Below are positions 22,905-32,859 of a stretch of 64,000 nt of DNA, in pieces. Below the pieces are notes generated by a model, which worked only from the letters and a program-made list of their open reading frames with translations, did no database searches and was not told where the DNA came from. How positions within the stretch are numbered: the stretch's first letter is position 1; each line of letters opens with the position of its first letter. Source of the DNA: Sorex araneus (taxonomy: Eukaryota; Chordata; Mammalia; Eulipotyphla; Soricidae); assembly GCF_027595985.1 (NCBI RefSeq), contig NC_073302.1:170612034-170676033 (forward strand). The letters run 5' to 3'. A program made the position numbers and the translations under genes.

Positions 22905-23461
22905 TCTAGTGATTATAGAGACACCTGTCCATTCTGGAGAAGAATGGATCAACTCAGTAAGAACATCAAGAAAGAAAAAATATAATAAAGTACCCAACAG
23001 AAGACAAAGGGTTGAAGAATACAATAACTGAACTTAAGAATACACTACAAGGATTCAGTAGACGACTAGATGAAGCTAAAAAAATAAAAACCAAATTAGC
23101 AATGCAGACTGTAAAGTAGTCTAACTCCAACAGTAGTAGAAAGAAATAAAGGAGAAGTGAAGATACCTCAAGGAACTCACAAGACAATATAAAGTGGACT
23201 AATATGCAAATTATAGGCTTCTTCCAGAAAGTTGTTCCTTGCAAATGAAAATCAAAAGAAATCTAGGATAGTTATACATCATATAAAGTAGACTTTAACA
23301 CAAACACTGTAGGAAGAGATGAAGAAGAACATTACACAATGGGGTCACTCCAGCAATCTTGTATACTCAACAGAGAGCAGTGGCGCACTACTGGTGAAAG
23401 TGTAAATTAATAGAGTCACAGTAGAAAATGGTATCAAAGTCCTTCAAAATATTGAACAACC
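22905..23461 (+). mobile_element. Old L1 fragment (ORF1 and ORF2 remnants)
   Basis: ATAACTGAACTTAAGAATACACTAC...GACGACTAGATGAAGC around 23021-23080 resembles L1 ORF1 coiled-coil coding sequence. Around 23285-23355 the sequence resembles an ORF2 stretch coding for a KVDF/N-type motif. Around 23391-23460 it matches the start of the ORF2 C-terminal region. Large internal deletions, no open frame. Confidence 0.55.
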
Positions 23462-23598
23462 AGGGCTGAAAAGATAGGGCAGGGCCAGCTCTAGTTGATC
23501 TCCAGCACCAAACATGGTCTCCTGAGCACCAGAGGGATCACCCCTGAGCAGAGTCAGGAGTACACTAAATACCACCAAGTGTATCTCCCCCCCATACA
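23462..23598 (+). mobile_element. SOR-type SINE inserted in old L1
   Basis: AGGGCTGAAAAGATAGGGC head, CATGGTCTCCTGAGCACC, ATCACCCCTGAGCAGAGTCAGG and a CACCAAGTGTATC end. It interrupts the L1 ORF2 remnant, since matching L1 sequence resumes at about 23608. Confidence 0.7.
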
Positions 23599-23607
23599 TA
23601 CAAAAAG

Positions 23608-24100
23608 GTACCATATGATGTAGTGATGTTGCAATTCTACTATTTATCAAAAAATAAAAACAACCAAATTTGAAAATATATATGACCCTCCATATTTAAC
23701 TGCAGCATTATTTACAGTATCTAAGACATGGAAAAAGGTCAAAGTCTCCTTCCATGAATAAAGAAAATATGATCTCTGTAAATATTTATGAAAGAATATT
23801 ACTCAGCCATAAAAGGAAGACAATCCTAATATTTGTGACACTATAATATTATGTTAAGGGAAATAATGTAGAAAAAAACAAACACTAAGTGATCTCATGT
23901 GGAATGTAAAAACTACAAGACCAAACCATAGACGCAGAGAACTGACTGGTTGTGATATGGCAGTGGCGAGCAATGGGAGAGTGGGGAAGGAGAGTGAAGG
24001 CGGGAAAAAGGTACACAGTCCTTTTAGAAAATACATTATTAGGATGTAATATACAGCATGGTAACTAATATGCACTTGAGAGTTGCTAAGACAGAAGATT
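23608..24100 (+). mobile_element. Old L1 ORF2 C-terminus and 3' UTR
   Basis: ACCATATGATGTAGTGATG, ACTGCAGCATTATTTACAG, GAATATTACTCAGCCATAAAA, CTAAGTGATCTCATGTGGAATG and ATATACAGCATGGTAACTAA are characteristic of an older mammalian L1 (L1MA-like) 3' end. It differs clearly from the young shrew-type L1 at 40397. Confidence 0.8.
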
Positions 24101-24439
24101 TTAGACATCATAACAACAAAATTTTCCATTCCAACATTTTGATATCAGTTTTTTTAAGTCCAGTTTTCCTTTTAAATTTCAAGAAATTCCAACCTAATTC
24201 TTATAAAAATATATTCATAAAAGATGTCTTGATTAACTTAATTTCCTCTGGGTTCGAATGGTCAAAACACTGGCAGTTGAGCCATATCTACCTATAGAAA
24301 AAAATTACTCAGCAGTTAAATCCTCTTTACTACTAGAAGAAAAATACGCATGAAGGGCAAGTGCAAATGAAAGTGAAATATACAAACAAAAAAGATAAAA
24401 GAAATGTCAAAATAATACCTATACTACTGCGTAGTGGTT

Positions 24440-24619
24440 TGGGCTTGCCTGTTTTGGTTTGGGGGGTATGCCTGGCAGTGCTCAAGACTTTCTCCCTACT
24501 CTGTGCTCAGGGATCACTTCTGGCGGGGCTCAGGGGCCCATATGCAGTGCCGGGGGAGCGCACCGTAGACGTTGCCTGCAGTGACTGTCTCTCCCACTGT
24601 ACTCTCTCTCTGGCCTCTA
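24440..24619 (-). mobile_element. SOR-type SINE
   Basis: Reverse-orientation GCCTGGCAGTGCTCAAGAC, TGTGCTCAGGGATCACTTC, GGGGCCCATATGCAGTGCC and a terminal CTCTCTGGCCTC. Confidence 0.8.
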
Positions 24620-25270
24620 AGCACACTACAAATATACCCCCTGAAACTTACAGTTCACTGATATTACCAATCATATACACCATGTGTTAAAAAATAAAAC
24701 CCAGGCTTTATTGGTTTATCAACAGGCTGCTGAAAGCAGGGTCATAAACTAGAAAATTTTCGTTGTTTTTCAGGGAATTTAGCAGAATATGATTTTGGTC
24801 TCTGTCTCCTCATATGAGGCCCAGGTCTAAAAATTTTTATTACTATTTCAGCAATCACCTATCACTAAAGGAATATTGTTTTTGTTTCATTTCATTGATG
24901 AAACAAGATTCTCAAACAAACACATTCTCTAAAAATTACACTGAAGAGAGCGAGCCAAGAAGGCCACCCCAGGTTACAGAACCAGATGTCTTCCAGAGAC
25001 TCCAGTTGCTGAGAACCTGGAGAAGCAAAACCAAAGCTTCACCTGTCACAACTGAGCTGGCAGGCCTGACCCTGGGCAGGTTAGAGGTAATAAGCCGCCA
25101 CACCTAGCATCCTTCCCTCGTCTCTGCAATAAAACAGCATCTGTTTTAAATATCAGAGGAAGGAATGAAAGAAGAGGGCTTGAACTTACAATGTGGAGCA
25201 AGAATATGACTTAAATGCCTCTTCTTTTGGATAGTGAAAGTAGTCTCCTCATTGAAGAAGCACTTTCTAA
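24620..25270. other. Intron stretch without recognised element
   Basis: A 97-codon frame (24814-25107, +) has no recognisable domain and no paired splice sites. Nothing else was recognised. Confidence 0.35.
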
Positions 25271-25277
25271 TTATTGG

Positions 25278-25399
25278 GGAGTGCTCTGGGCTTAGTCCTG
25301 GATCTGTGCTCAAGGATCACTCCTGATGGTACTCAGGACCTGATATGGAACCTGATATCAGGCAAGCACCCTACCCTCTTCTACTATCTCTCCAGGCCC
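25278..25399 (-). mobile_element. SOR-type SINE, diverged
   Basis: CTGGATCTGTGCTCAAGGATC, ACTCAGGACCTGATATGG and CTCTCCAGGCCC in reverse orientation. Confidence 0.75.
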
Positions 25400-25464
25400 T
25401 GGAACACTCTTTTTATGGTACAGAAATTAGTTTTTTTTTTTTTAAAAAAGAGGGGGTGAGGAGT

Positions 25465-25648
25465 GGGGGCTGGTGCATAGTACAGCTGTTTGGGCTCTTG
25501 TTTTGCACATGGCTGACCCGAGTTTAATTCCTGGCACCCTATATGGTCCTCCCAGCACCACCAGGAATAATTCTTGAACGCAGAGCCAGGAGTAACCGCT
25601 GAGCACCACCAGGTGTAGTCCAGAAAGGAAAAAAAAAAACAAAGAAAA
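25465..25648 (+). mobile_element. SOR-type SINE
   Basis: GTGGGGGCTGGTGCATAG head, CTGACCCGAGTTTAATTCC B box, CAGAGCCAGGAGTAACCGC and CCAGGTGTAGTCCAGAAAGG plus an A run. An A-run/T-run pair lies upstream (25431-25449). Confidence 0.85.
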
Positions 25649-26018
25649 GGTAAAAGAGCCAGGAGGGTCTGGATTCGATTTACCCATACCATATGCCCCA
25701 CATTATGGACAGTGCTGCCCTGGTGATGCCTCTGACCATCACTGTCAGCCCTGAGTACTCAGAACTCTGAGTTCTATAAGGAGTAGGTAGTAGAGATAAA
25801 ATTTTTAAAAGGAGAGAAAAATCATTTTGTACGCTCCATTCCCAATGCAAAATAGAAAAGTAATATTAGTGATAACGGTTAGAGGACTTGCTTAAGATGG
25901 CATAAGACAGCCTAAAAGAATAGGGAAGTAGGAATCTTAAAGCTTTAGGGTTCGGAAGCATCAGACTTCCTACTCAGTTTATTACAGCATATTTCTTTTA
26001 AAAATTTTAAAAGAATCG

Positions 26019-26190
26019 GGTTGGAGCGATAGCGCAGTGTGTAGGTCATCTGCCTTGCACGCAGCCGACCTGGGTTTGATTTCCAGCATCCCATATGGTT
26101 CCCTGAGTACTGCTAGGAGTTATTCCTGAATGCAGACCCAGGAGTAACCCCTGTGCATCGCAGGGTGTGACCCAAAAAGAAAAAAAAAAA
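26019..26190 (+). mobile_element. SOR-type SINE with approximate target duplication
   Basis: GGTTGGAGCGATAGCGCAGTG through GTGTGACCCAAAAAGAAA. It is flanked by similar AAATTTTAAA(A)GAAT sequences (about 26003 and 26188). Confidence 0.92.
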
Positions 26191-26194
26191 TTTT

Positions 26195-26401
26195 AAAGAA
26201 TAAAACATTCTTGGGGCTGGAGTGATAGCACAGCGGGTAGGGCATTTGCCTTGCATGCGGCCGACCCGGGTTCAAATCCCAGCATCCCATATGGTCCCCT
26301 GAGCACCGCCAGGGGTGATTCCTGAGTGCATGAGCCAGACGCCTGTGCATTGCTGGGTGTGACCCAAAAAGCAAAAAAAAAAAAAAGAATAAAACATTCT
26401 T
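26195..26401 (+). mobile_element. SOR-type SINE with target-site duplication, CATGAGCC variant
   Basis: SINE body 26213-26383, nearly consensus, carrying GAGTGCATGAGCCAG in place of the usual GAGTGCAGAGCCAG. Flanked by the direct repeat AAAGAATAAAACATTCTT (26195-26212 and 26384-26401). The insertion site lies in the flank of the preceding SINE, so this copy came later. Confidence 0.95.
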
Positions 26402-26414
26402 TTTTTATCTTTGG

Positions 26415-26480
26415 GGCTAGGGAGGGTGTTGGGTCATACCCAGTGGCGTCCAGGAGCTTGTCCTAGTATGCATGGGAAGC
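26415..26480 (-). mobile_element. SOR-type SINE fragment
   Basis: GGGTCATACCCAGTGGCG and TCCAGGAGCTTGTCCTAG resemble the reversed 3' part. The remainder is missing. Confidence 0.5.
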
Positions 26481-26665
26481 TCCTTAATCCATCTCTGCTC
26501 CACTCTTAGATCATGTGGTTTTCAGAGTTAAGACTTATTTTGGTTATCTTTCTCCATCTTAGGTGTATACATAAGCAAGGGGCAATAAGAAAATTCTATT
26601 TCTCCCCCATCCGTTTTTGCAAACTTAATGTAGTCTATATATATATTTATTTATACTGGTTTATT

Positions 26666-26825
26666 TTTTGAGCCACACCCAGCTTTGCTAGGCTTATCTT
26701 GGCTCTGCACAAAAGGATTACTGCTGGTGGTGCTCAGGGGGTGCGGAGCATTGAACCCAGTCAACCCAGTCGGCCTCGTGCAAGGTAGACACCCTACCTG
26801 CTGGATTATCATTCAGGTACCTCCC
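26666..26825 (-). mobile_element. SOR-type SINE
   Basis: TTTTTTGAGCCACACCCAGC, GGTGGTGCTCAGGGGGTGC, ATTGAACCCAGTCAACCCAG with a small internal duplication (CAACCCAGTC), and GTGCAAGGTAGACACCCTACC. Confidence 0.85.
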
Positions 26826-27053
26826 CACTGCTTTTTCTATATATCACGAGTGACCATTTTATCTTGTTGATCTTGAGAGTGAAAACTGAGTTTTTCAAAT
26901 TGTAAATTTAGTACAAGGGGGCAGGGAGAGAAAACCAAAACTATGAAGAATGCTGAAACCAACAATCACCTGAGTAGAGTCTAGGTTCAAAGAAACTGAT
27001 GGCATGTAGAGTTAATGAATGAAAATTCAGGACCCAAATAGAACACTCTGTTT

Positions 27054-27216
27054 TGTTTTGGGTATTTGGTCCACATCTGGCTGGACTCAGGGTTTACTTC
27101 TGGCTCTGTACTCAGGAATCACTCCGGGAAGTCCCCGGGGGTGATGACAGGGATTAAACCAGGATTGGCAATGTGCAAGGCAAGTACCTTACCTGCCATA
27201 CTATCTCTCTGGCCCT
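27054..27216 (-). mobile_element. SOR-type SINE, diverged
   Basis: GGTCCACATCTGGCTGGACTC, TTCTGGCTCTGTACTCAGG, ATTAAACCAGGATTGGCAATG and CTATCTCTCTGGCCC in reverse orientation. Confidence 0.82.
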
Positions 27217-27770
27217 AATAATAACATTTTAAAAGTGAGCCTGCTGAAGACTTCTTTGTGCAACACACATAAAGCAGATTTTTTATTTCTAAGCAGCCTG
27301 TCAATACCAAGGACCCCTTTCCTGCATCCTAAAGGTGACCTCGTAAACGGGGGGCCATATATAGTAAGTACCCTGTTTGCTGACACTTCCACAAGATAAA
27401 GTACCACAGCACAAAAGCACATTGTTCTAAATGCACCATATGGATCAAAATGCCTCTGTTTACGTATAAGTGGTGAAAATAAATCAGAGTGATATCTAGA
27501 CAAAGCTACACTTTGATATATGAAGAATCTGCACAACTGCATGTTTATAGTATGATGGAGCCTATGATGCCAGATAAGAAAAATGCATTTTGCAGGTCGA
27601 CCTAAATCTTTATCCTGTTGTGATTTTTAACTGACCCGTCTCTTTTCATCATAGAGTAGCTTCATGATCATAAATATAGGGAACCACTGACAGTATAACT
27701 CATTCCTTAAAAATAGTTTGTTCTTAGCAGCTAAGACAGTTTCAAAAAAAAAAAAAAAGACTTTACTTAC

Positions 27771-27880
27771 CCCAGACAAGGACAATGTATCTCAGTGGAA
27801 TGAAGTACAGGATCACTGTGAATACACACAGGGCCACAATCGCCAGCCAGCTCAGGAACGGGACAGTCCAGTTGAATGTA
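27771..27880 (-). CDS. MCTP1: MCTP1 exon encoding the second membrane span
   Basis: A 110-base exon on the minus strand between acceptor TCTCATTCAG (AG at 27881-27882) and donor GGG|GTAAGT. One base completes the Asn codon of the previous exon. The next 36 codons read [11 protein letters not shown], then [17 protein letters not shown], then LRYIVLVW, and one base is left over for Gly. The long hydrophobic stretch is the second transmembrane segment of MCTP proteins, which anchors them in ER or vesicle membranes. As I recall human MCTP1, this copy has Val and Phe where human has Ala and Cys (FTVILYF), both conservative within the membrane. Reading continues open 5' into the intron as far as about 28050, but the acceptor sets the true boundary. 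Confidence 0.95.
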
Positions 27881-30800
27881 CTGAATGAGAAATCAACACA
27901 GCAGGATGTGAGCGTGTCACACTGTTCTCGAACAGAGTTCAGAATTAATGTGGTTCTAACTCCAAATCCAGACAAGGGATTTAATAAGACTGCATTTCTC
28001 TCCAGAAGAGCGGCTCTCTGCAGCAGGCTACCAGGAGACAGTCCAGGCACAAAATCTTACCACCAACCCCTCTAAACTTTTATCAGATGAATTCGGGATC
28101 TCATGGTTTGCACTCCCTGGGTAACTCCCATTAGTTTAAAGGATTAAAAAAAGGAAATCTTTGTTTTCCTACTTCTAAAACTAATACTCAATTTTCTCCG
28201 GATTTTCCTAGAAGAAATAACCCTGGGTCTGTCATTCTTTATTTCTAGTGTTGTGACTCAAAAACTGGACTAGACAGTAATAGTACTTCTAAACCTTACA
28301 CTATTGTGTGAAGCTTCTGAACTTTAGAATTCCTCAGATGAAAATTCCCTTTCCATTTCAGCTACGTTTCAAATGGAGTTAGGAGTCAGGAAAGAGGGAA
28401 CGTTGCTATTAACCTTGTCCAAATTCAACAGTTGCCACTGGCCATTCATAAATACATAGGTAATTAAGAAAAAGTAGTGCTTACTCTCCTTCCTATAGTA
28501 TCTCTGGCAAAGAAGAGCATGACACATGGTAGATTTGTTGGAAAGACTGAAAAGCGGGTTAGAAGCTGGAAAAGTGTGGTTTCTAACAGGGCTGGCTGAC
28601 AATCTACCCTGTTCCCATACGGCTGGTGATTGATAATGTGGTTGATCAGGAAAGGCTACTAAGCTAACAGATCTTGAGTTACTTTCAATCAAGGTTTAAT
28701 GCAAAGAGCCAAGACGGTGGCAGATCTGTGTTCAAAACCTAGATTGTGCCATGTGACTTCGGAGGAGTCCGCCTCTCTCTGCTGTAGCTTTCACTGAGTG
28801 GAGGCAACATGCTTATTTGAGTCAAAGTGATATCATTATTGCTAATCATCTCCAGGAGTAGGATTTCCCCCTTTCCTAAGTCTGAGAGAAAACAAAATGA
28901 CCTTTCAGAAAAATGTGAAATTGCACAGGATGTGATAAAGATTGGTGTTCTTTTTTTAATTTTTTTTTAATGCTTTCTCACTCTGTGTCTTATATGTAGT
29001 CACTTGGGGTAGCATTTGTCTGGCACCCGTTTCTGATTCAATAATGAATGGGATCAAGAAGAAGATTCTCTTTCTATACCATACCTCAGCATAGCATGAA
29101 GTTTTTCCTTAGCTTTGTGATGTATGGCTTGTTTTCTGCATCTCTCTGGGTCAACTATTTCCTAAAAACTGGTTCTTTTAGTAAAAGAGTCAGTTAGGTG
29201 TGTCTGGTTGTCATGTTCTGAGTAACCTAGGATCTGGTTTTCCTTTATTCTGTTTTCTTCCCAGGGCCAGAGCAGCCTATAACTGTCAGCAGGAAAGGAA
29301 CATCCCCCGCCCCCTTATGGACACATGTGATGCCCTGGTTAATGCCTGATTATGGAGAGAACAGAAGGCGGAGGGCCTGCTTGCCTCCTCGTGGCTCAGC
29401 TCAGAGCTATCCATCACACCGCTCCATGACTGAGGGCACTGGCTCTGCACTCAGATCCGCTGGGCTGCCTCACTGAAAGACTCCCTGTGCTCTCCTTACT
29501 CCTCTTGGAATAATGAATGATAATAAATGGCCAAAGATCCTTCCTAGTGGAGCAAGTTTTAGAAAGAGAGAAAGTGCCCTCGCTCTATATACTTTATAGA
29601 ATCTGAATCTAGAATGTGATCTTCTCCTCCAAAAGGCAAAATTTAAGAAAGTTCTGGAATGAGTCTTGAGTAATAAGATGTGGTAATTATAGAAGCGTTT
29701 CACTTGGTACTTAGAGAGAGCATCTGAATCTGCTTTCTGGGCAGGTGCACTATATTCCATATGACTCCATGGGAATTTCTCTTTCTTGGTATTTAAAAGA
29801 TTGTTGTGTGGGTAAGATGCCCCAACAAGATTCACTACCCATATATCTATACCTAAATTTATCTGCAACTACAAATGCCTATACCTAAATATAAAACTGT
29901 ACTTATACTTTAAAAACTTATTTTTTTCCTCCACCTTGCTTATGGAAAATTCTACAGAACACTTTTTGCCCAAGGCTTGTCAACAACCAGAAGTATATCC
30001 TTCAGTTGATCGTATTTTCAAGCCAAGCCTCTGTTCTACCAACCAGCATGACAAAGGATGCCTCTCTCTTTAGGCACCTCAGAGTAAATCCAGGGTCTTT
30101 TTATGTAAACGAGATGCTTTTGTCAGCTATCAACACAGAGTACCTCAGAGAAAGGACAACACTCAATACAATAGTGCCCCATTATGCTTCAGTAGATAGG
30201 ATTTGGAAGACAAGGAAACACAACTAAAAACGTAACCACACAGGAAAAAAGAACAAGACATGGGAATCTGTTTTCAGAAACCTAAGAGTTTACTTAGATG
30301 CACATTTGGGACTGGAAAGGAGGCTGTTCTGTCTAATATGATAGAGGAAAATGGAAACTCAGCACCTATGTATATGTGAAAATGTATTAAACAAGAAATT
30401 ATACAAAATAAAATGCATTATCCCTTGAACATGAAAGGAACCGGATGAATGACTCACACCTTTAGTTTAAATAACTTACTTCTCTCAACTTCTGCATATG
30501 CCCAAGGATCCAAATCTGCAGAGCACTTTTGGTTATGAATAATAAACAATGAATAGATACATGAAACTAGAAAAAAATAGGCTTATCTATATTTACAGCA
30601 CCCCTTCTTGAATAGATCATTTGGCAATCATTATGTAGGCCATATTTTACATAATTTACTAGCAGGATAATTTAGTATACTTTTGCTGATAATCAACTAC
30701 AAATTTACCTTATTTTTGTAATTAATGTTAAGTGCATTAGTAAGGCATGAGTAATATAAAATTAAGAATGTAAGTTTCCTCAAGCTGGCAATGTACCCAG

Positions 30801-31485
30801 TGGTAGAACATATGTTGTGCATGTGTGAGACTCAGGGTTCAATACCCAGTATCAGAGAAAAACAAGGAAAAAAAAAGAAAAGAAAAGAATTTGTCTTACT
30901 TTTCCATTAACTTTCCCTTAGTTAAAAAAATTCAGAAAAAAAATATTTTTTAATTGTAAAAATTCTGTTTTCCAAATGATAAAAATGGGTTTATTTCATC
31001 TACAATTTCATCTCAGCTATTCAAAGACACAAACATAAAATAACATGTTTCAGGGTGATATAAAAAATACAATTTTTTAATTTAGAGCAATAGTGAAAAT
31101 ATAAGTGGACAGGTAATAAACCAGGTGTGTGACCCAAAATCCTCCTTCAGTTTGGCTTATTGTTTTTTCTATCACAATTTCATATATCATTCAAGAACAA
31201 AGTCTTCCACTGTGAAACGTGCTAAAATTTAGGACAGTGTTATTTCTTCAACTACAAGTATGATTTCTTTCCAACCAATATGTTCTAAAATTTAGAAAAG
31301 AGCTTGACAGAACTTTCATAAAACCAAAGACTGGCAGCAAAAAAAGTAAATAATGATGAAACGGAGCAGTAAATCACCCAGAAGAAATGTCCCCTGCCAA
31401 AAAGAATGTGGCATTTCACCCTCCAAGAAACAAATGGACACAGTGTCCCACAGAAGGCCAGGGCTCATGTGTCAGCATCACTCAC
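27881..31485 (-). other. MCTP1: MCTP1 intron
   Basis: A 3.6 kb intron with GTGAGT donor (31485 side) and CATTCAG acceptor (27881). It holds mostly unique AT-rich DNA and one short SINE at 30783. Frames at 28369-28692, 29470-29868 (minus) and 30006-30227 (plus) show no recognisable domain. Confidence 0.85.
30783..30890 (+). mobile_element. Short tRNA-derived SINE
   Basis: AAGCTGGCAATGTACCCAGTGGTAGAACA head with A-box-like sequence, CAGGGTTCAATACCC as the B box, and an A-rich tail AACAAGGAAAAAAAAG. It lacks the long body of the SOR SINE. Similar to 4843-4945. Confidence 0.65.
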
Positions 31486-31595
31486 TTCTTTATCCTCTCG
31501 CCAAAGGAAGCCACTTCATCAAGGATGTTCTGGACACTGATACACACCTCCTGGATGGCATAGATCTTATTTATAAATCCTTTTTTTTCACCATC
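31486..31595 (-). CDS. MCTP1: MCTP1 exon encoding the linker between the membrane spans
   Basis: A 110-base minus-strand exon between acceptor ATGTTTTAG (AG at 31596-31597) and donor AAGAA|GTGAGT. It reads DGEKKGFINKIYAIQEVC, ISVQNILDEVASFGERIK, and two bases (AA) of an Asn codon completed in the next exon. This segment joins the two transmembrane spans of MCTP1. The preceding acidic Asp/Glu-rich linker and first span are not in the window. Compared with human as recalled, it has DGEKK for DSEKK and CISVQ for CVSVQ. The acceptor is preceded by a TC microsatellite (31609-31640). Phase joins to 27771-27880 exactly. Confidence 0.95.
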
Positions 31596-31608
31596 CTAAA
31601 ACATAATT

Positions 31609-31640
31609 GAGAGAGAGAGGGAGAGAGAGAGAGAGAGAGG
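31609..31640. repeat. (GA)n microsatellite beside a splice acceptor
   Basis: GA/GGA dinucleotides, which read as (TC)n in the MCTP1 transcript, 14-45 bases upstream of the exon starting at 31595. Confidence 0.95.
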
Positions 31641-32038
31641 TGAGTGAATATAGGCATTAGGTACTTGACTTTTTGAATTACCCCTCTCTTGCAGTTTTTA
31701 AACATACATTTTACCTCTGAATGTACCTGGAATCATGGAAGTTCAGGCTATACAGAAAAAGGGAGGAGGAAAGGTCGCCCACATCTTGGACCTGTATGTT
31801 ATAAAGGTGACTCCAGAGCAAAAACATGGATTCTATTGCTCTTGCCATGAAGCACAAACAAATCTCAAGCAGGGGAGAGGAAGTTATAAAGGTTAAGTAT
31901 TAGAATTTGTAATAACCAAATCTGGACTCTGTACTGACCCTGTACTACACCCTAAGTCACTACTTGGAGACCCAGATTTTCCTATTTTTGCTTTAACCCC
32001 ACCATCTATAGACCGTAGTTGTTCAAATGAGAAGACCT

Positions 32039-32217
32039 AGGGTTGGAGATATAGTACAAGGATTAAGGCACTTGCCTTACATACAGTCAACCCTGGTTCA
32101 ATCCTTGTTCCACAGATGGTCCATTATGCACCTTCAGAAGTGATTCCTTGAGTACAGAGCCTAGAATAAACCCTGAGCATTGCCAGGTAAGACCCTCACC
32201 CTCAAACAAAAAGACAA
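32039..32217 (+). mobile_element. SOR-type SINE, diverged
   Basis: AGGGTTGGAGATATAGTACAAGG, CTTGCCTTACATACAGTC, CCTGGTTCAATCCTTG and ATTGCCAGGTAAGACCCTCACC. Confidence 0.8.
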
Positions 32218-32319
32218 AAACCAAAAATAAATGAAAAGATCTGTGAGCAATTAAAAAATTACAAAACAAAAACCAAAAACAAACCCAACCCCCAGACCAG
32301 GGAGCAGAGTAAGAGTAGG

Positions 32320-32503
32320 GTAAAGCAGAGCCAGTAGGGTCAAGTTTTCCTTGCATGGAGCAGACCAGGTTCAATTAATCAGCAGTGCAATGGCCCCTGA
32401 GCCCTACCCGGGGGCAGGAGTGGAGTTTAGGGGAGATCCCTGAGCACAAAGCCAGGAGTAAGGCCTAAGCATTGCCGAGTATAGGCCCCCGCCCCCCAAA
32501 ATA
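32320..32503 (+). mobile_element. SOR-type SINE, diverged
   Basis: TTCCTTGCATGGAGCAGACC, CAGGTTCAATTAATCAGC, AAGCCAGGAGTAAGGCC and CATTGCCGAGTATAGGCCCC. Confidence 0.75.
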
Positions 32504-32652
32504 AGGTTGACCAAATCCATTCAGTGATGGCATCCCAAATAGTAGTTTAGACAGTAATTTAAGGGCTGGGGCCCTCGTAACCCTCCTAAGGATAATAACC
32601 ATCTACTCGTCATATGTTCTAGTAGGCTGTATTTGTACATTTCTCCCCTCTT

Positions 32653-32859
32653 TGTGTTTACTTCTTTTTTTTTTTTTTTTTGCTTTTTGGGTCACACCTG
32701 GCGATGCACAGGGGTTACTCCTGGTTCTGCACTCAGGAATCACCCCTGGCCGTGCTCAGGGGACCATATGGGATGCTGGGATTCGAACCCGGGTCGGCCG
32801 CGTGCAAGGCAAACGCCCTACCCGCTGTGCTATCGCTCCAGCCCCTGTGTTTACTTCTT
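32653..32859 (-). mobile_element. SOR-type SINE, young, with target-site duplication
   Basis: Body 32667-32845, close to consensus in reverse orientation (GGGTCACACCTGGCGATGC, ATTCGAACCCGGGTCGGCC, CTATCGCTCCAGCCCC). Flanked by TGTGTTTACTTCTT at 32653-32666 and 32846-32859. Confidence 0.96.

Larger units (their letters stand above)
17364..27770 (-). other. MCTP1: MCTP1 intron between penultimate and membrane-span exons
   Basis: A 10.4 kb intron with GTAAGT donor at its 27770 side and TTTTCAG acceptor at 17364. It is filled with an L1 5'UTR/ORF1 relic (17700-18790), family-B repeats, paired SINEs at 19361 and 19617, an old fragmented L1 (20865-24100), a long (CA)n tract and several SINEs between 24440 and 27216. 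Parts not listed separately show no recognisable gene. Confidence 0.85.

Noticed and set aside
26213-26300. Possible tRNA gene from A-box and B-box motifs
   Set aside because: These motifs are the tRNA-related head of the SINE; no intact cloverleaf or CCA-adjacent acceptor stem is present.
27201-27542. 113-codon minus-strand frame just 3' of an MCTP1 exon
   Set aside because: Lies in the intron and overlaps a SINE end; the exon's donor at 27770 excludes it.
27785-28075. 96-codon plus-strand frame
   Set aside because: Antisense shadow of the MCTP1 membrane-span exon.
29470-29868. 132-codon minus-strand frame in an MCTP1 intron
   Set aside because: No recognisable domain, no splice sites fitting the MCTP1 phases, biased composition typical of chance.
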